Shown here: positions 18,120 through 27,580 of the stretch, piece by piece | How the letters are laid out: the number at the start of each line of letters is the position of its first letter | Numbering within the stretch: position 1 is the stretch's first letter | NCBI RefSeq assembly: GCF_003696315.1 | Contig: NZ_RFFN01000007.1 | Coordinates: forward strand, 62,001 to 126,000 | Direction of reading: 5' to 3' | Length of the DNA: 64,000 bases | DNA from: Pseudomonas songnenensis | GTDB taxonomy: Bacteria > Pseudomonadota > Gammaproteobacteria > Pseudomonadales > Pseudomonadaceae | Program-made: the position numbers and the translations under genes | The notes under the pieces: model-generated | Told to the model about the DNA's origin: nothing | Database searches by the model: none | The model's input: the letters and a program-made list of their open reading frames with translations, nothing else

Positions 18120-20120
18120 ATGTCCCTGCCCAAGCACCATCTCGAACTGCTCGCCCCTGCCCGTGACGCCAGCATCGCCCGCGAGGCCATCCTGCATGGC
18201 GCCGATGCGGTGTATATCGGCGGCCCGAGCTTCGGTGCGCGACACAACGCCGAGAACAGCGTGGCGGACATTGCCGAGCTGGTGAAATTCGCCCATCTGT
18301 TTCATGCGCGTGTGTTTGTCACCATCAACACCATCCTGCATGACGACGAGCTGGAAGCCGCGCGCACGCTGATCCACCAGCTGTACGAGATCGGCGTTGA
18401 CGCGCTGATCGTGCAGGACATGGGCATCATGGAGCTGGATATTCCGCCCATCGAGATCCACGCCAGCACCCAGACCGACATCCGCACGCTGGAACGGGCC
18501 AAGTTCCTCGACAAGGCCGGTTTCTCGCAGCTGGTCCTCGCCCGCGAGCTGAACCTGCAGGAAATCCGTGCGATCTACGACGAAGTGGATTCGACCCTGG
18601 AGTTCTTCATCCACGGCGCGCTGTGCGTGGCGTTTTCCGGGCAGTGCAACATCAGCCACGCGCAGACCGGGCGCAGCGCCAACCGCGGCGACTGTTCCCA
18701 GGCCTGCCGCCTGCCCTACACGCTGAAGGACGATCAGGGCCGCGTGGTGGCCTTCGAGAAGCACCTGCTGTCGATGAAGGACAACAACCAGAGCGCCAAC
18801 CTGAGCGCCCTGGTCGACGCCGGCGTGCGTTCGTTCAAGATCGAGGGGCGCTACAAGGACGTGAGCTACGTGAAGAACATCACCGCTTACTACCGCCAAC
18901 GCCTCGACGGCATCCTCGCCGAACGCCCTGACCTCGCCCGCGCCTCCAGCGGCCGCACCGATCATTTCTTCATCCCGGACCCGGACAAGACCTTCCACCG
19001 CGGCAGCACCGACTACTTCGTCACCGACCGCAAGATCGACATCGGCGCCTTCGATTCGCCGACCTTCACCGGCCTTGCGGTCGGTGAAGTGCTCAAGGTC
19101 GGCAAGCATGACCTGACCGTGCAGACCCGCGAGCCGCTCTCAAACGGCGACGGCCTCAACGTGTTGATCAAACGCGAGGTGGTGGGCTTCCGCGCCAGCG
19201 TGGTCGAGCCGCTGAAGCAGTTCGAGGAAGACGGTCAGTCGCGCTATGAGTACCGCGTCGAACCCAACGAAATGCCCGCCGCGATGCGCCAGGTGCGCCC
19301 GAACCATCCGCTCAATCGCAACCTGGACCACAACTGGCAGAACGCGCTGCAGAAGACCTCCGCCGAGCGCCGCATCGGTGTACGTTGGCTGGCAAAATTG
19401 CGCGCCGATGAGCTGGAGCTGCACGTCACCAGCGAGGAAGGCGCCTATGCCACGGCCACCCTGCCCGGCCCGTTCGGCGAAGCGAAGAAGCCCGAGCAGG
19501 TGCCCGGCCAGATCGCCGACCTGCTGAGCCAGCTCGGCACCACCATCTACCACGCCGAAGAAGTCGAAGTGGATGCACCGCAGGCCTTCTTCATCCCCAA
19601 CTCGCAACTCAAGGCGCTGCGCCGCGAAGCCATCGAGGCGCTGGGCGAAGCGCGCGAAGCGATCCGTCCGCGCGGCGGGCGCAAGCCGGTCAGCGTGCCG
19701 CCGCCGGTCTACCCGGAGTCGCACCTGTCGTTTCTCTACAACGTCTACAACGAGAAGGCGCGCGCCTTCTATCACCGCTATGGCGTGCAGCTGATCGACG
19801 CGGCCTACGAGGCCCATGAGGAAACCGGCGAAGTGCCGGTGATGATCACCAAGCACTGCCTGCGTTTCTCCTTCAACCTCTGCCCGAAGCAGGCCAAGGG
19901 CGTCACCGGCGTGCGCACGAAGGTGGCGCCGATGCAGCTGGTGCACGGCGACGAGGTGCTGACGCTGAAGTTCGACTGCAAGCCCTGCGAGATGCACGTG
20001 ATCGGCAAGATGAAGGGCCATATCCTCGACCTGCCGCTGCCGGGCAGTGCCAGCAGCGTGGTCGGGCAGATCAGCCCGGACGATCTGATGAAGACCATTC
20101 GCCGCTCACCGCAAGCCTGA
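18120..20120 (+). CDS. rlhA: 23S rRNA 5-hydroxycytidine C2501 synthase (peptidase U32 family)
   Basis: A 666-residue U32-family protein nearly colinear with E. coli RlhA/YdcP (LELLAPARDASIAREAILHGADAVYIGGPSFGARHNAEN, split here across its conserved blocks). The iron-sulfur/cysteine cluster C169, C176, C192 and C196 (FIHGALCVAFSGQC, SANRGDCSQACR) is intact, and the long C-terminal DUF3656-type extension distinguishes it from the shorter TrhP/YegQ and UbiU/UbiV. RlhA hydroxylates C2501 of 23S rRNA together with an iron-sulfur-dependent pathway and prephenate supply. Single gene. Confidence 0.93.
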   Translation: MSLPKHHLELLAPARDASIAREAILHGADAVYIGGPSFGARHNAENSVADIAELVKFAHLFHARVFVTINTILHDDELEAARTLIHQLYEIGVDALIVQDMGIMELDIPPIEIHASTQTDIRTLERAKFLDKAGFSQLVLARELNLQEIRAIYDEVDSTLEFFIHGALCVAFSGQCNISHAQTGRSANRGDCSQACRLPYTLKDDQGRVVAFEKHLLSMKDNNQSANLSALVDAGVRSFKIEGRYKDVSYVKNITAYYRQRLDGILAERPDLARASSGRTDHFFIPDPDKTFHRGSTDYFVTDRKIDIGAFDSPTFTGLAVGEVLKVGKHDLTVQTREPLSNGDGLNVLIKREVVGFRASVVEPLKQFEEDGQSRYEYRVEPNEMPAAMRQVRPNHPLNRNLDHNWQNALQKTSAERRIGVRWLAKLRADELELHVTSEEGAYATATLPGPFGEAKKPEQVPGQIADLLSQLGTTIYHAEEVEVDAPQAFFIPNSQLKALRREAIEALGEAREAIRPRGGRKPVSVPPPVYPESHLSFLYNVYNEKARAFYHRYGVQLIDAAYEAHEETGEVPVMITKHCLRFSFNLCPKQAKGVTGVRTKVAPMQLVHGDEVLTLKFDCKPCEMHVIGKMKGHILDLPLPGSASSVVGQISPDDLMKTIRRSPQA

Positions 20121-20282
20121 TTGGCCGCGGTCACGCCAGTCGGCTACGCCCACAGCCGACTGGCTCACGTCCGCACACAAATCCGCCGGAACCATCACCC
20201 GCTACGTTGCGCCAAAGACTCATGACAGGTACCGAACCACCCATGAATCGCAGCCCCGGCTGCACGCACACGAAGGTGATCC

Positions 20283-20879
20283 ATGAAACAGATTCTGATC
20301 GCAGCATTCGATCGCTACGAACAAGCGCAGCAGGTCAAGCAGGAGCTGGTGCAGCAGGGCATCGCCGATGACGACATTCAGCTGTCTGCGGCGATGAACC
20401 CGGAACAGGTCGATGGCAGCCGTGTGGAGGTGGTTGGCGAGGAGCCGGATGAGGATGCCACCGCCGCGGACAAGATCGGCAGCTTTTTCAGCAAGCTCTT
20501 CGGCGACAGTGCCGACAAGCACGCGGGCCGCTATCCCGAAGCAGCACGTCGAGGTTCTACGGTAGTCACCGTTTCGCTGGATGACGAGGGCCCGGTATCG
20601 ATGGTCGAGCAGGTCATGGAGCGCAACGGTGCCATCGATATCGACGAGCGCAGCGCCAACTGGGGCGATGCCGACGCGACCCCGGTGACCGCCAGCACCG
20701 AGACGCTGACCACCGGCTATCCGGATGCCGCGTCGATCAGCGTCGACCAGCGCGAACTCGACGGCAGCGCAACCCCCGACCGAGGCCAGGACTCCGGTTC
20801 GATCCCGGGCCGTGCGGAGAACGAAAAAGCCGGGCGGCGTGACAACACCGCAGGCCGCGTGCGCATCATTCCTCGCTGA
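20283..20879 (+). CDS. Hypothetical stress-type acidic protein
   Basis: A 198-residue soluble acidic protein. The first 120 residues (MKQILIAAFDRYEQAQQVKQEL, DKIGSFFSKLFGD, STVVTVSLDDEGP with MVEQVMERNGAIDIDERSANW) resemble the YflT/general-stress N-terminal fold seen in YsnF-like proteins, with a likely disordered, Asp/Thr-rich C-terminal tail. GAAGGTG precedes the ATG. The last 14 bases overlap the end of the convergent DUF72 gene. Function unknown; the family link is tentative. Confidence 0.7.
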   Translation: MKQILIAAFDRYEQAQQVKQELVQQGIADDDIQLSAAMNPEQVDGSRVEVVGEEPDEDATAADKIGSFFSKLFGDSADKHAGRYPEAARRGSTVVTVSLDDEGPVSMVEQVMERNGAIDIDERSANWGDADATPVTASTETLTTGYPDAASISVDQRELDGSATPDRGQDSGSIPGRAENEKAGRRDNTAGRVRIIPR

Positions 20880-21615
20880 ACCCGCTAGCCCGCAGCATCG
20901 ACTGCAACGCCAGCGCATTGTCTACAGCAGCACCGCTGGCGGTGTTGTCGAAGATGCACCAGCTGGGCACACCCGACTGCGCGCATCGGCGCAGTTCGTC
21001 AGCCAGGCGCTCCAGCCACTCGGTTGCATAGGCTGAATGGTAGATACGTGGCGAGCCGTGCAGACGGTAATAGCGCATGCCCGCCCAGCCGCCCGGCTGG
21101 TCACCCCCGGTAATCGGTGAAGGGTCCGCCGCTACCCGGGCGATGCGCCAACGATCGAGCAAGCCCTCGGCATCCAGCCAACTGGCATGCCGCGGCTCCA
21201 GGGCAAGTGGGCCGGCATAACGCTCGCGTAGCGCTTCGAAGAAATCCCCTGCTACCGCGCTTTCGAAGCCGAGCGATGGCGGCAGCTGCAATAGCAGGCA
21301 ACCGAGTCTGTCGCCAAGCTCGGTCACTTCCTCGAGGAAACGTTCAAGCGCCGCGCCGCAGTCGCGCAATCGCTGTTCATGGGTGATCTGCCGCGGCACC
21401 TTTACGCAGAAACTGAAACCCTCCGGCACGCTCGCAGCCCATTTGCGGTAGGTTGCCGGTCGATGCGGACGGTAGAACGAACTGTTGATTTCGACTGCCG
21501 AGAATCGCCGAGCGAAGCGCTGCAGATGCGTTCCATCGCTGGGGAACGCCGGCCAGCACGCTCGCGGCAGGCTCCAACCGGCGCAGCCGAGACGAATGCT
21601 TTCGCTGGTTTTCAT
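20866..21615 (-). CDS. DUF72 domain protein (YecE-like)
   Basis: A 249-residue TIM-barrel-like DUF72 protein. Typical blocks are LGCAGWSLPR, FSAVEINSSFYRPHRPATYRKW, FSFCVKVPRQITH, LLQLPPSLGF, LEPRHASW and YYRLHGSPRIYHSAY. The family is widespread and uncharacterised, possibly an enzyme on nucleotide-like or sugar substrates. It converges with the preceding stress-type gene, sharing 14 bp. Confidence 0.88.
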   Translation of the reverse strand: MKTSESIRLGCAGWSLPRACWPAFPSDGTHLQRFARRFSAVEINSSFYRPHRPATYRKWAASVPEGFSFCVKVPRQITHEQRLRDCGAALERFLEEVTELGDRLGCLLLQLPPSLGFESAVAGDFFEALRERYAGPLALEPRHASWLDAEGLLDRWRIARVAADPSPITGGDQPGGWAGMRYYRLHGSPRIYHSAYATEWLERLADELRRCAQSGVPSWCIFDNTASGAAVDNALALQSMLRASGFSEE

Positions 21616-21702
21616 CGAAAATCCTCTTGATCGCGCTGCCAGCGTTGACTGGCATGTGCTTTAAACTTGCGCGCCGCCCGCCCGAGCTCAAACGGTTTAT
21701 CC

Positions 21703-22491
21703 ATGAAGCAACGCCCCGTCACGCCCTTTCAGATACTCATCCTGGTGCTGTCCATCTATGTGATCGGCGCGCTGGTGGCCGATCTGGTGTTCGATCTGCC
21801 CGAGGACATATCGACCCTGCTCGGGTATCTGGACAACATCGTCTGCTTCTTTTTCTTCCTCGACTTCTGGATGCGCCTGCAACAGGCCGAGAACAAGCTG
21901 CGCTTCATGCGCTGGGGCTGGATCGATCTGCTGGCCAGCGTACCGGCCGGTGGGCTACAGGCGGCCAAGCTGTTTCGTGCCTTCCAGATTCTGCGGGTGC
22001 TGCGGGCGATCAAGTCGCTGCGGCTGATCTGGCGCATCCTGTTTCGCAACCGCGCCGAAGGCATCGTCGCCTCCGCAGCCACGGCAACCATGCTGCTGGT
22101 GGCGTTCGGCGCACTGACCATGCTGCTGGTGGAAGCGCCGAACCCGGAGAGTTCGATCAACACGCCGGAAGAGGCGCTGTGGTGGGCATTCGTCACCGTG
22201 ACCACGGTCGGGTATGGCGACTTCTATCCGGTCACCACCCAGGGGCGCATCGTTGCGGTGCTGTTGATGGTTTCAGGGGTCGGGCTGTTCGGCAGTTTCG
22301 CGGCGTACATCGGTTCGCTGTTCGTCGCCGACCGGCACGAGGAAGACAACCGTGAACAACTGGCCGATCGAGAAACCATGCAGCGGTTGCTGCTGCAAGT
22401 GGAATGCCTGACCGAGGAAGTGCGCAGCCTGAAGCTGCAGCTTGGTGGCGATCGCCGTGAAGATGGCGATACGGTGGAGCGAGGGAGTTGA
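21703..22491 (+). CDS. Voltage-gated potassium channel-type ion transporter
   Basis: A 262-residue six-helix channel subunit. The S4-like segment carries spaced arginines (R92, R98, R101, R107, R111 in FRAFQILRVLRAIKSLRLIWR), and the pore loop has the K+ selectivity filter TVGYGD at residues 168-173. A C-terminal coiled coil (residues 215-250) may tetramerise the channel. It acts in the inner membrane. The start ATG 21703 is chosen because the first membrane helix begins right after it; an upstream GTG/ATG gives only a short basic extension. Confidence 0.88.
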   Translation: MKQRPVTPFQILILVLSIYVIGALVADLVFDLPEDISTLLGYLDNIVCFFFFLDFWMRLQQAENKLRFMRWGWIDLLASVPAGGLQAAKLFRAFQILRVLRAIKSLRLIWRILFRNRAEGIVASAATATMLLVAFGALTMLLVEAPNPESSINTPEEALWWAFVTVTTVGYGDFYPVTTQGRIVAVLLMVSGVGLFGSFAAYIGSLFVADRHEEDNREQLADRETMQRLLLQVECLTEEVRSLKLQLGGDRREDGDTVERGS

Positions 22492-22538
22492 GCTGAAAGC
22501 CCCCGCACCTTGAAGGCGCAAGGGCTACCGAGGTGCAA

Positions 22539-22976
22539 TCAGTTGGCGAAGTAGGCCTGAGCGCGAGCCACTTCAGCCGGTGTCGGCTTGTACACGGTCC
22601 ACTGGTCACCGGCATTCTTCTTGTAGCGAACCTCGTTTTTCTCTACGTCGAACTCGTAGAACGGGTAGACCTCACGCAGGTTGTAGAACGCTGCGGGGGC
22701 AAAGAACAGGATGTCCGCGACCAGATAGCCACTGTTGAACTTCAACGGAATCAGGCCATACATCGGCTCCATACCCGGCTTCTCGGCACGGAAGCGGTAC
22801 TGGCCGAAGCTGGTGGCCTTGTAGGTCTTGCTGACGGGGTTCTTCAGCACCAGCGGCGCGTCCTGGTTGATCTTGATGGCAAGATCCGGATCGGTGGAGC
22901 GCAGCGAAGTGGTGGCGGTGCAGGCCGAAAGCAGTACGGCACTGACAGCTACGGCAAGAAGGTGTTTGGCGTTCAT
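22539..22976 (-). CDS. Putative lipoprotein
   Basis: A 145-residue protein with a lipoprotein signal (MNAKHLLAVAVSAVLLSAC; lipobox LSAC), so anchored by lipid at the cell envelope. The mature part (TSLRSTDPDLAIKINQ, SFGQYRFRAEKPGMEPMYGLIPLKFNSGYLVADILFFAP) has a hydrophobic segment and a tyrosine-rich C-terminus. I recognise no named family. AAGGAA lies 7 bases before the ATG. Confidence 0.78.
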   Translation of the reverse strand: MNAKHLLAVAVSAVLLSACTATTSLRSTDPDLAIKINQDAPLVLKNPVSKTYKATSFGQYRFRAEKPGMEPMYGLIPLKFNSGYLVADILFFAPAAFYNLREVYPFYEFDVEKNEVRYKKNAGDQWTVYKPTPAEVARAQAYFAN

Positions 22977-23162
22977 GTTCAAGTTCCTTGGTGTCCATCG
23001 AAAATCGACAGCTCTCATCCACCCGGCTCTACCCGGGCTGTTGGCCATCCATTGCGGCGCGCACTATAGGGCACGGCCAGATAATGGCCAACAGCCATCC
23101 TGACGGACGGTTCGCTTTCTTGATTGCCGTCACGCAACAAGAGAAAACACGACACCTGCCCC

Positions 23163-23168
23163 TATAAT
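23163..23168 (+). promoter_or_regulatory. -10 hexamer upstream of the Suv3-like helicase
   Basis: A perfect TATAAT within CCTATAATCGCCG, 84 bp before the helicase start. No good -35 box is seen. The same CCCTATAATCGCC core stands at 25650-25662 before the DUF1275 gene (see 25652). Confidence 0.5.
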
Positions 23169-23251
23169 CGCCGACCGGTCATGCGCCGCGCCGAGCAAAA
23201 AAGCGCATCGCGAGTCGTAGAAAAGAAGACTGATCAGTAAAGGTGTCGATC

Positions 23252-25612
23252 ATGGCCAAGGCCGGCGGTAAGCAGTTCAAATCCATCAGACTCGAGCGTC
23301 TGGCACGTTTCCTCGACTGGGCGACGGCGCGCTATCCGGATTTCACCGCGAAGAAGCACCATCAGGAAAAGTGGTTCACGCCTTACGTTGGCTACCCCAT
23401 CGCCGGTCTGGGTCGCGCGGCCAAGGCGTTCTGGCTGGGGCTGCATGGGCCGGCGGTGGATGATCTGCTGGCAGAACCGGTCGCAGACCAGTTGCTCGAT
23501 CGGGTTGTCAGCCGAGACCTCGGCGAAATTGCCTGCAGCATCGATCTGTTCGGCAGCGAGAAGACCTTCAGCCTGGGCTCCCCGCCCCATCTGCTGGAAC
23601 CTGAATGGGCGCTGCGTCTGGACGATAGTCCGCAGCGCGGCGATTTCGCCGGCAACCTGAAACAGGCCGTACAGCGCTATGTGCGCAATCGGCTGCAGGT
23701 GCTCGAACGGCCCTTCGCCGAGATGGATGAAGACGAGCGTCAGCGCTGTCTGGCGCGCATTCGACCGGAACTGTCGCGAGTCGATGAGTTCCTGCCGCAC
23801 GCCGTCGCCACGGTCAACGAGATTCGCCACGAGCTGCGCTATCTGGTGACGCTGCGTCACGGCACGCTCGAGCTGGAACTGCAGCGGCGCATTCCCGCCG
23901 ACCAGGATCACCTGCTCAGCGCTGCTGAAGTCGAGGCCTGGAAGCGACAGGATCGCGAAGACCTGCAGGCAACGTTCGACCGTATGCTCGAACTCGCCGA
24001 CGGCTTCGACCTGCAGCAGCTTGGCCACAAGCGTCTCACCGAACTCATCGCGCTCGAACCCGGACGCATGCGCAAGGCGATACGTGCCGCCCGCCGCGAG
24101 CATGAAGAGCGCATGGCCTTTGCCGTGCTGCTGGAAAACAACCCGCGCTTCGTCCATTACCACAAGCTCTATCCGGCGCGCCGGCTGACGCGACGCTGGA
24201 TCGCCCTGCTCGGCCCGACCAACAGCGGCAAGACGCACCGCTCCATCGAGGCGATGGCCGCCGCCGAGCGCGCCATCTATCTTTCGCCGCTGCGCCTGAT
24301 GGCGCTGGAGAATCAGGAGCGCATCGAGTCGATGGGTGTGCCCTGCTCGCTGGTCACCGGCGAGGAGGAAATCATTCGCGAAGGCGCCACGCACTTCTGC
24401 TGCACCGTGGAGGAGTTCGCCCGCTTCCGGCATGAGCACTGGGACGTGGTGGTGGTCGACGAAGTGCAGATGATGGCCGACCCGCAACGTGGCTGGGCCT
24501 GGGTCGATGCACTGGTCAGCGCACATACGCCGAAGCTGATGATGACCGGTCCGGCACTGATCGAGCCGTCGCTGCGCACGCTCTGCGAGCTCTGCGAGGA
24601 CCAGCTGCAGGTGCAGCGCACCAAACGCCTGTCGCCGGTAGAGGTGGCCAAGCACGCCATCACGCTGGAGCGCCTGGAACCCGGCTCGCTGCTGGTGGCG
24701 TTCAGCCGCAAGCTGGTGCTGGAACTCAAGGGCATGCTCGAGAGCGCCGGCAAGAGCGTCTCGGTGGTCTACGGCGCATTGTCGCCGGAGGTGCGCCGCG
24801 AGCAGGCGCGGCGCTTCCGCGAAGGCGAGGCGGACATCATGGTCGCCACCGACGCGGTCGGCATGGGCCTCAACCTGCCGGCGCACACCCTGTGCTTCTA
24901 CACCGACGAGAAGTTCGACGGTATCCAGAACCGCCAGCTCAAGGTGCAGGAGGTCAAGCAGATCGGTGGGCGCGCGGGGCGTTTCGGCCACCACGACAGC
25001 GGCGAGATCACCGCACTGGATCCGCAGACGCTCAAGTCCATCCGCCGCCTGTTCAACAGCCCGGATGCGCCGGTGGACCTGAGTCAGTTCCAGGTGCGCC
25101 CTTCCATCGATCACCTGTCCGCCATTTCCGAACTGATGGGCGAGCCGAGCCTGCTGCGCGCCTGGCTGACCTTCAACCGCAACATCAACTACGGCGAGGC
25201 CTTCATTTCGGTGCTGCCGGACGAACTGGCCGAGTGGATCGAGCTGATCGACGACCCGAAGATTCCGCTCTGGCTGCGCTGGACGTTCGCCTGCACGCCG
25301 ATCCGCGGCGGTTTCGACAGCCCGGCCAGCCAGCATGCCCAGCGCTGGATCAAACGCGTCGCCGAAGGCCACGCCATTCCGATGCCCAAGCTGCTGCTCG
25401 GCAGCGACCTGGCCAGCCTGGAAAGCACTCTGCATGTGGTGGAAACCTACCTGCATCTGGCCCGCAGCCTCCCCGAGCACTTCCCCGAGCACGACGACGG
25501 CGAGGACGCGCGCAAGCTGCTCAACGATGCCATCACCCGCGAGCTGTCACGCCAGCGCAAGCCACGGGCAGTACGACGCGGCGGCGGCCGCAAGGCCGGA
25601 CGGCGACGCTGA
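23252..25612 (+). CDS. Suv3-like DExH-box RNA helicase
   Basis: A 786-residue protein whose central part matches the mitochondrial Suv3 helicase group: Walker A GPTNSGKTH at about 321-329, DEVQMM (403-408, the Suv3 version of motif II), VATDAVGMGLNLP, and motif VI IGGRAGRFG near 571-579. About 320 residues precede the helicase core and are not a domain I recognise. The C-terminus is strongly basic (RKPRAVRRGGGRKAGRRR), suited to RNA binding. Suv3 unwinds RNA for the degradosome; a comparable role in bacteria is inference. Start ATG 23252 follows AAGGTG; a GTG 9 bases earlier is also possible. Confidence 0.85.
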   Translation: MAKAGGKQFKSIRLERLARFLDWATARYPDFTAKKHHQEKWFTPYVGYPIAGLGRAAKAFWLGLHGPAVDDLLAEPVADQLLDRVVSRDLGEIACSIDLFGSEKTFSLGSPPHLLEPEWALRLDDSPQRGDFAGNLKQAVQRYVRNRLQVLERPFAEMDEDERQRCLARIRPELSRVDEFLPHAVATVNEIRHELRYLVTLRHGTLELELQRRIPADQDHLLSAAEVEAWKRQDREDLQATFDRMLELADGFDLQQLGHKRLTELIALEPGRMRKAIRAARREHEERMAFAVLLENNPRFVHYHKLYPARRLTRRWIALLGPTNSGKTHRSIEAMAAAERAIYLSPLRLMALENQERIESMGVPCSLVTGEEEIIREGATHFCCTVEEFARFRHEHWDVVVVDEVQMMADPQRGWAWVDALVSAHTPKLMMTGPALIEPSLRTLCELCEDQLQVQRTKRLSPVEVAKHAITLERLEPGSLLVAFSRKLVLELKGMLESAGKSVSVVYGALSPEVRREQARRFREGEADIMVATDAVGMGLNLPAHTLCFYTDEKFDGIQNRQLKVQEVKQIGGRAGRFGHHDSGEITALDPQTLKSIRRLFNSPDAPVDLSQFQVRPSIDHLSAISELMGEPSLLRAWLTFNRNINYGEAFISVLPDELAEWIELIDDPKIPLWLRWTFACTPIRGGFDSPASQHAQRWIKRVAEGHAIPMPKLLLGSDLASLESTLHVVETYLHLARSLPEHFPEHDDGEDARKLLNDAITRELSRQRKPRAVRRGGGRKAGRRR

Positions 25613-25651
25613 GAATTTCCGCCAACCGCGATCCAGGCAGGCCAACAGCCC

Positions 25652-25657
25652 TATAAT
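25652..25657 (+). promoter_or_regulatory. -10 hexamer upstream of the DUF1275 gene
   Basis: TATAAT in the context CCCTATAATCGCC, 30 bp before the start codon. The surrounding 13 bases are the same as at the promoter of the helicase gene 2.5 kb upstream. Confidence 0.5.
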
Positions 25658-25687
25658 CGCCGCTTTGCTGCCGAGCGCGAGCCTGCC

Positions 25688-26452
25688 ATGCCGATCAAGT
25701 ACGCCCGTCGCCTGACCGATCGTCGACGGTCCGCACACAGCAATCGTCAGCTTGGCCTGTGCCTCGCCTTTGTCGCGGGCGCCGCCAACGCCGGCGGGTT
25801 CATTGCGGTCCAGCAGTACACCTCGCACATGACCGGTATCGTTTCGGCAATGGCCGACAACCTGGCCCTCGGTGCCACCGATCTGGCGCTGGCGGGTTTT
25901 GGTGCCCTGCTCTCGTTCATCCTCGGCGCCATGTGCTCGACGCTGATGATCAACTTCTCGCGGCGCCGCCGCCTGCATAGCCAGTACGCGCTACCGCTGG
26001 CGCTGGAAGCCGTACTGTTGCTGCTGTTCGGTATCCTCGGGGCACGGCTGATGGCGGTCCCAGGCTTCTTCGTACCGCTGACGGTGGTGCTGCTGTGCTT
26101 CATCATGGGTCTGCAGAACGCGATCATCACCAAGCTTTCCAACGCCGAGGTGCGCACCACGCACATCACCGGAATGGTGACCGACATCGGTATCGAGCTG
26201 GGCCGGCTGATCTATTTCAACCGCAATCGTCATGACGACATGCCACCGGTCCGGGCCAACCGACAGCGCCTGCGTATCAACCTGCTGATGGTGATGAGTT
26301 TCTTCACCGGCGGGTTGACTGGCGCGATCGGCTTCAAGCACTTCGGCTTCCTCGCCACCGTCCCGCTGGCCGCTCTGCTGCTGGCACTGGCTCTGGTGCC
26401 GATGGCTGACGATCTGCTGCTCGGCTGGCGGCTCTGGCGGCGTAAGCACTGA
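25688..26452 (+). CDS. DUF1275 (YoaK-type) membrane protein
   Basis: A 254-residue inner-membrane protein with about six helices. The DUF1275 signature is clear: LAFVAGAANAGGFIAV, TSHMTGIVSAMADNLALG, FIMGLQNAIITKLSNAEVRTTHITGMVTDIGIELGRL. The duplicated THxTG-like motifs are conserved in the family, whose transport or enzymatic role is unknown. It begins 75 bp after the helicase gene but has its own TATAAT. Confidence 0.88.
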   Translation: MPIKYARRLTDRRRSAHSNRQLGLCLAFVAGAANAGGFIAVQQYTSHMTGIVSAMADNLALGATDLALAGFGALLSFILGAMCSTLMINFSRRRRLHSQYALPLALEAVLLLLFGILGARLMAVPGFFVPLTVVLLCFIMGLQNAIITKLSNAEVRTTHITGMVTDIGIELGRLIYFNRNRHDDMPPVRANRQRLRINLLMVMSFFTGGLTGAIGFKHFGFLATVPLAALLLALALVPMADDLLLGWRLWRRKH

Positions 26453-26566
26453 GGCACCGACGGCTTCCGATTCCCGCCCGATGAACAGGCTTTATCGGTC
26501 ACAGCGTTCCTTCCGGGGTGCAGACCGACAGCAAGAGCCAGCATTTGTTCCCGCAGAAAACCCGCA

Positions 26567-26637
26567 AAATGTTCGAATTTTTACTTTGACAGCGGCATTC
26601 TTTGCCTCTAAGTTTTCGTTTCCGAACAATTCCGAAC
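26567..26637 (+). promoter_or_regulatory. GlpR-like operator cluster upstream of glpF
   Basis: Two AT-rich elements precede glpF: AAAATGTTCGAATTTTT (26567-26583) and TTTTCGTTTCCGAAC followed by AATTCCGAAC (26613-26637). They share the TTCG/CGAAC core with elements in front of glpD (30279-30380), the pattern expected of sites for the GlpR repressor encoded in the same locus. Which sites are bound is inference. Confidence 0.6.
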
Positions 26638-26686
26638 CAATGCAGTGCTCGGAATAAAACAAAAACAAATGAACGAGGCTCCGCGC

Positions 26687-27568
26687 ATGAGTACGCCCAT
26701 CGTCCCGACGCTAAAGGGACAATGCATCGCCGAATTTCTCGGCACTGCCCTTCTCATCTTCTTCGGTACCGGCTGCGTCGCCGCGCTCAAGCTCGGCGGC
26801 GCCGACCTGGGGCTGTGGGAAATCAGCATCATCTGGGGCATCGGCGTTTCGATGGCGGTGTACCTTGCCGCCGGCGTCTCCGGTGCCCATCTGAACCCGG
26901 CTGTCACCATCGCATTGTGGCTGTTCGGCACATTCGAACGGCACCGGGTGCCGGCTTACATCCTCGCGCAGGTGGCCGGCGCCTTCTGTTCCGCGGCGCT
27001 GGTCTACGGACTGTACAGCAGCCTGTTTTTCGATTTCGAACAGGCCCAGCAGATGGTGCGTGGCAGTGTCGAGAGCCTCGAACTCGCGTCGGTCTTCTCC
27101 ACCTACCCGCACGCCTCGTTGTCGTTCGGTCAGGCGTTCCTTGTGGAAGTGGTCATCACGGCCATTCTGCTGGCGATGATCATGGCCATCACCGACGACG
27201 GCAATGGCCTGCCCAGCGGCCCGCTCGCACCTTTGCTGATCGGCCTGCTGATCGCCGTGATCGGCGGCGCGATGGGACCGCTGACCGGTTTTGCGATGAA
27301 TCCGGCGCGGGATTTCGGGCCTAAACTGATGACCTTCCTGGCCGGTTGGGGCGATGTGGCCTTTACCGGAGGGCGAGACATCCCGTACTTCCTGGTTCCG
27401 ATCTTCGCCCCGATTCTCGGCGCCTGCCTCGGCGCTGCCGGTTACAAGGCACTCATCTGCCGACACCTGCCGGGCGTTGGCTCTGCCGCCTGCGATGCAC
27501 CCAAACCCAAGGAAAAGGCCTCTGCCGAAATGGGCGCCGCCCAGCCCGATATCAGCAAAGTTCGCTAA
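26687..27568 (+). CDS. glpF: Glycerol uptake facilitator
   Basis: A 293-residue aquaglyceroporin with six helices and two half-helices. Both pore motifs are intact: GAHLNPAVT (NPA at 70-72) and GFAMNPARDFGPK (NPA at 205-207, followed by the Arg of the selectivity filter and the Asp that marks glycerol facilitators). It lets glycerol enter for phosphorylation by GlpK, whose gene starts 12 bp downstream. GAGG stands 8 bases before ATG 26687; an ATG 18 bases earlier is less likely. The C-terminal tail is longer than in E. coli. Confidence 0.95.
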   Translation: MSTPIVPTLKGQCIAEFLGTALLIFFGTGCVAALKLGGADLGLWEISIIWGIGVSMAVYLAAGVSGAHLNPAVTIALWLFGTFERHRVPAYILAQVAGAFCSAALVYGLYSSLFFDFEQAQQMVRGSVESLELASVFSTYPHASLSFGQAFLVEVVITAILLAMIMAITDDGNGLPSGPLAPLLIGLLIAVIGGAMGPLTGFAMNPARDFGPKLMTFLAGWGDVAFTGGRDIPYFLVPIFAPILGACLGAAGYKALICRHLPGVGSAACDAPKPKEKASAEMGAAQPDISKVR

Positions 27569-27580
27569 GGAAACGACGCC

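Noticed and set aside
23234-25492. 752-codon open frame antisense to the Suv3-like helicase gene
   Set aside because: It mirrors the codon structure of the helicase, is rich in His, Gln and Arg, has no recognisable motif, and the sense frame has clear family motifs.
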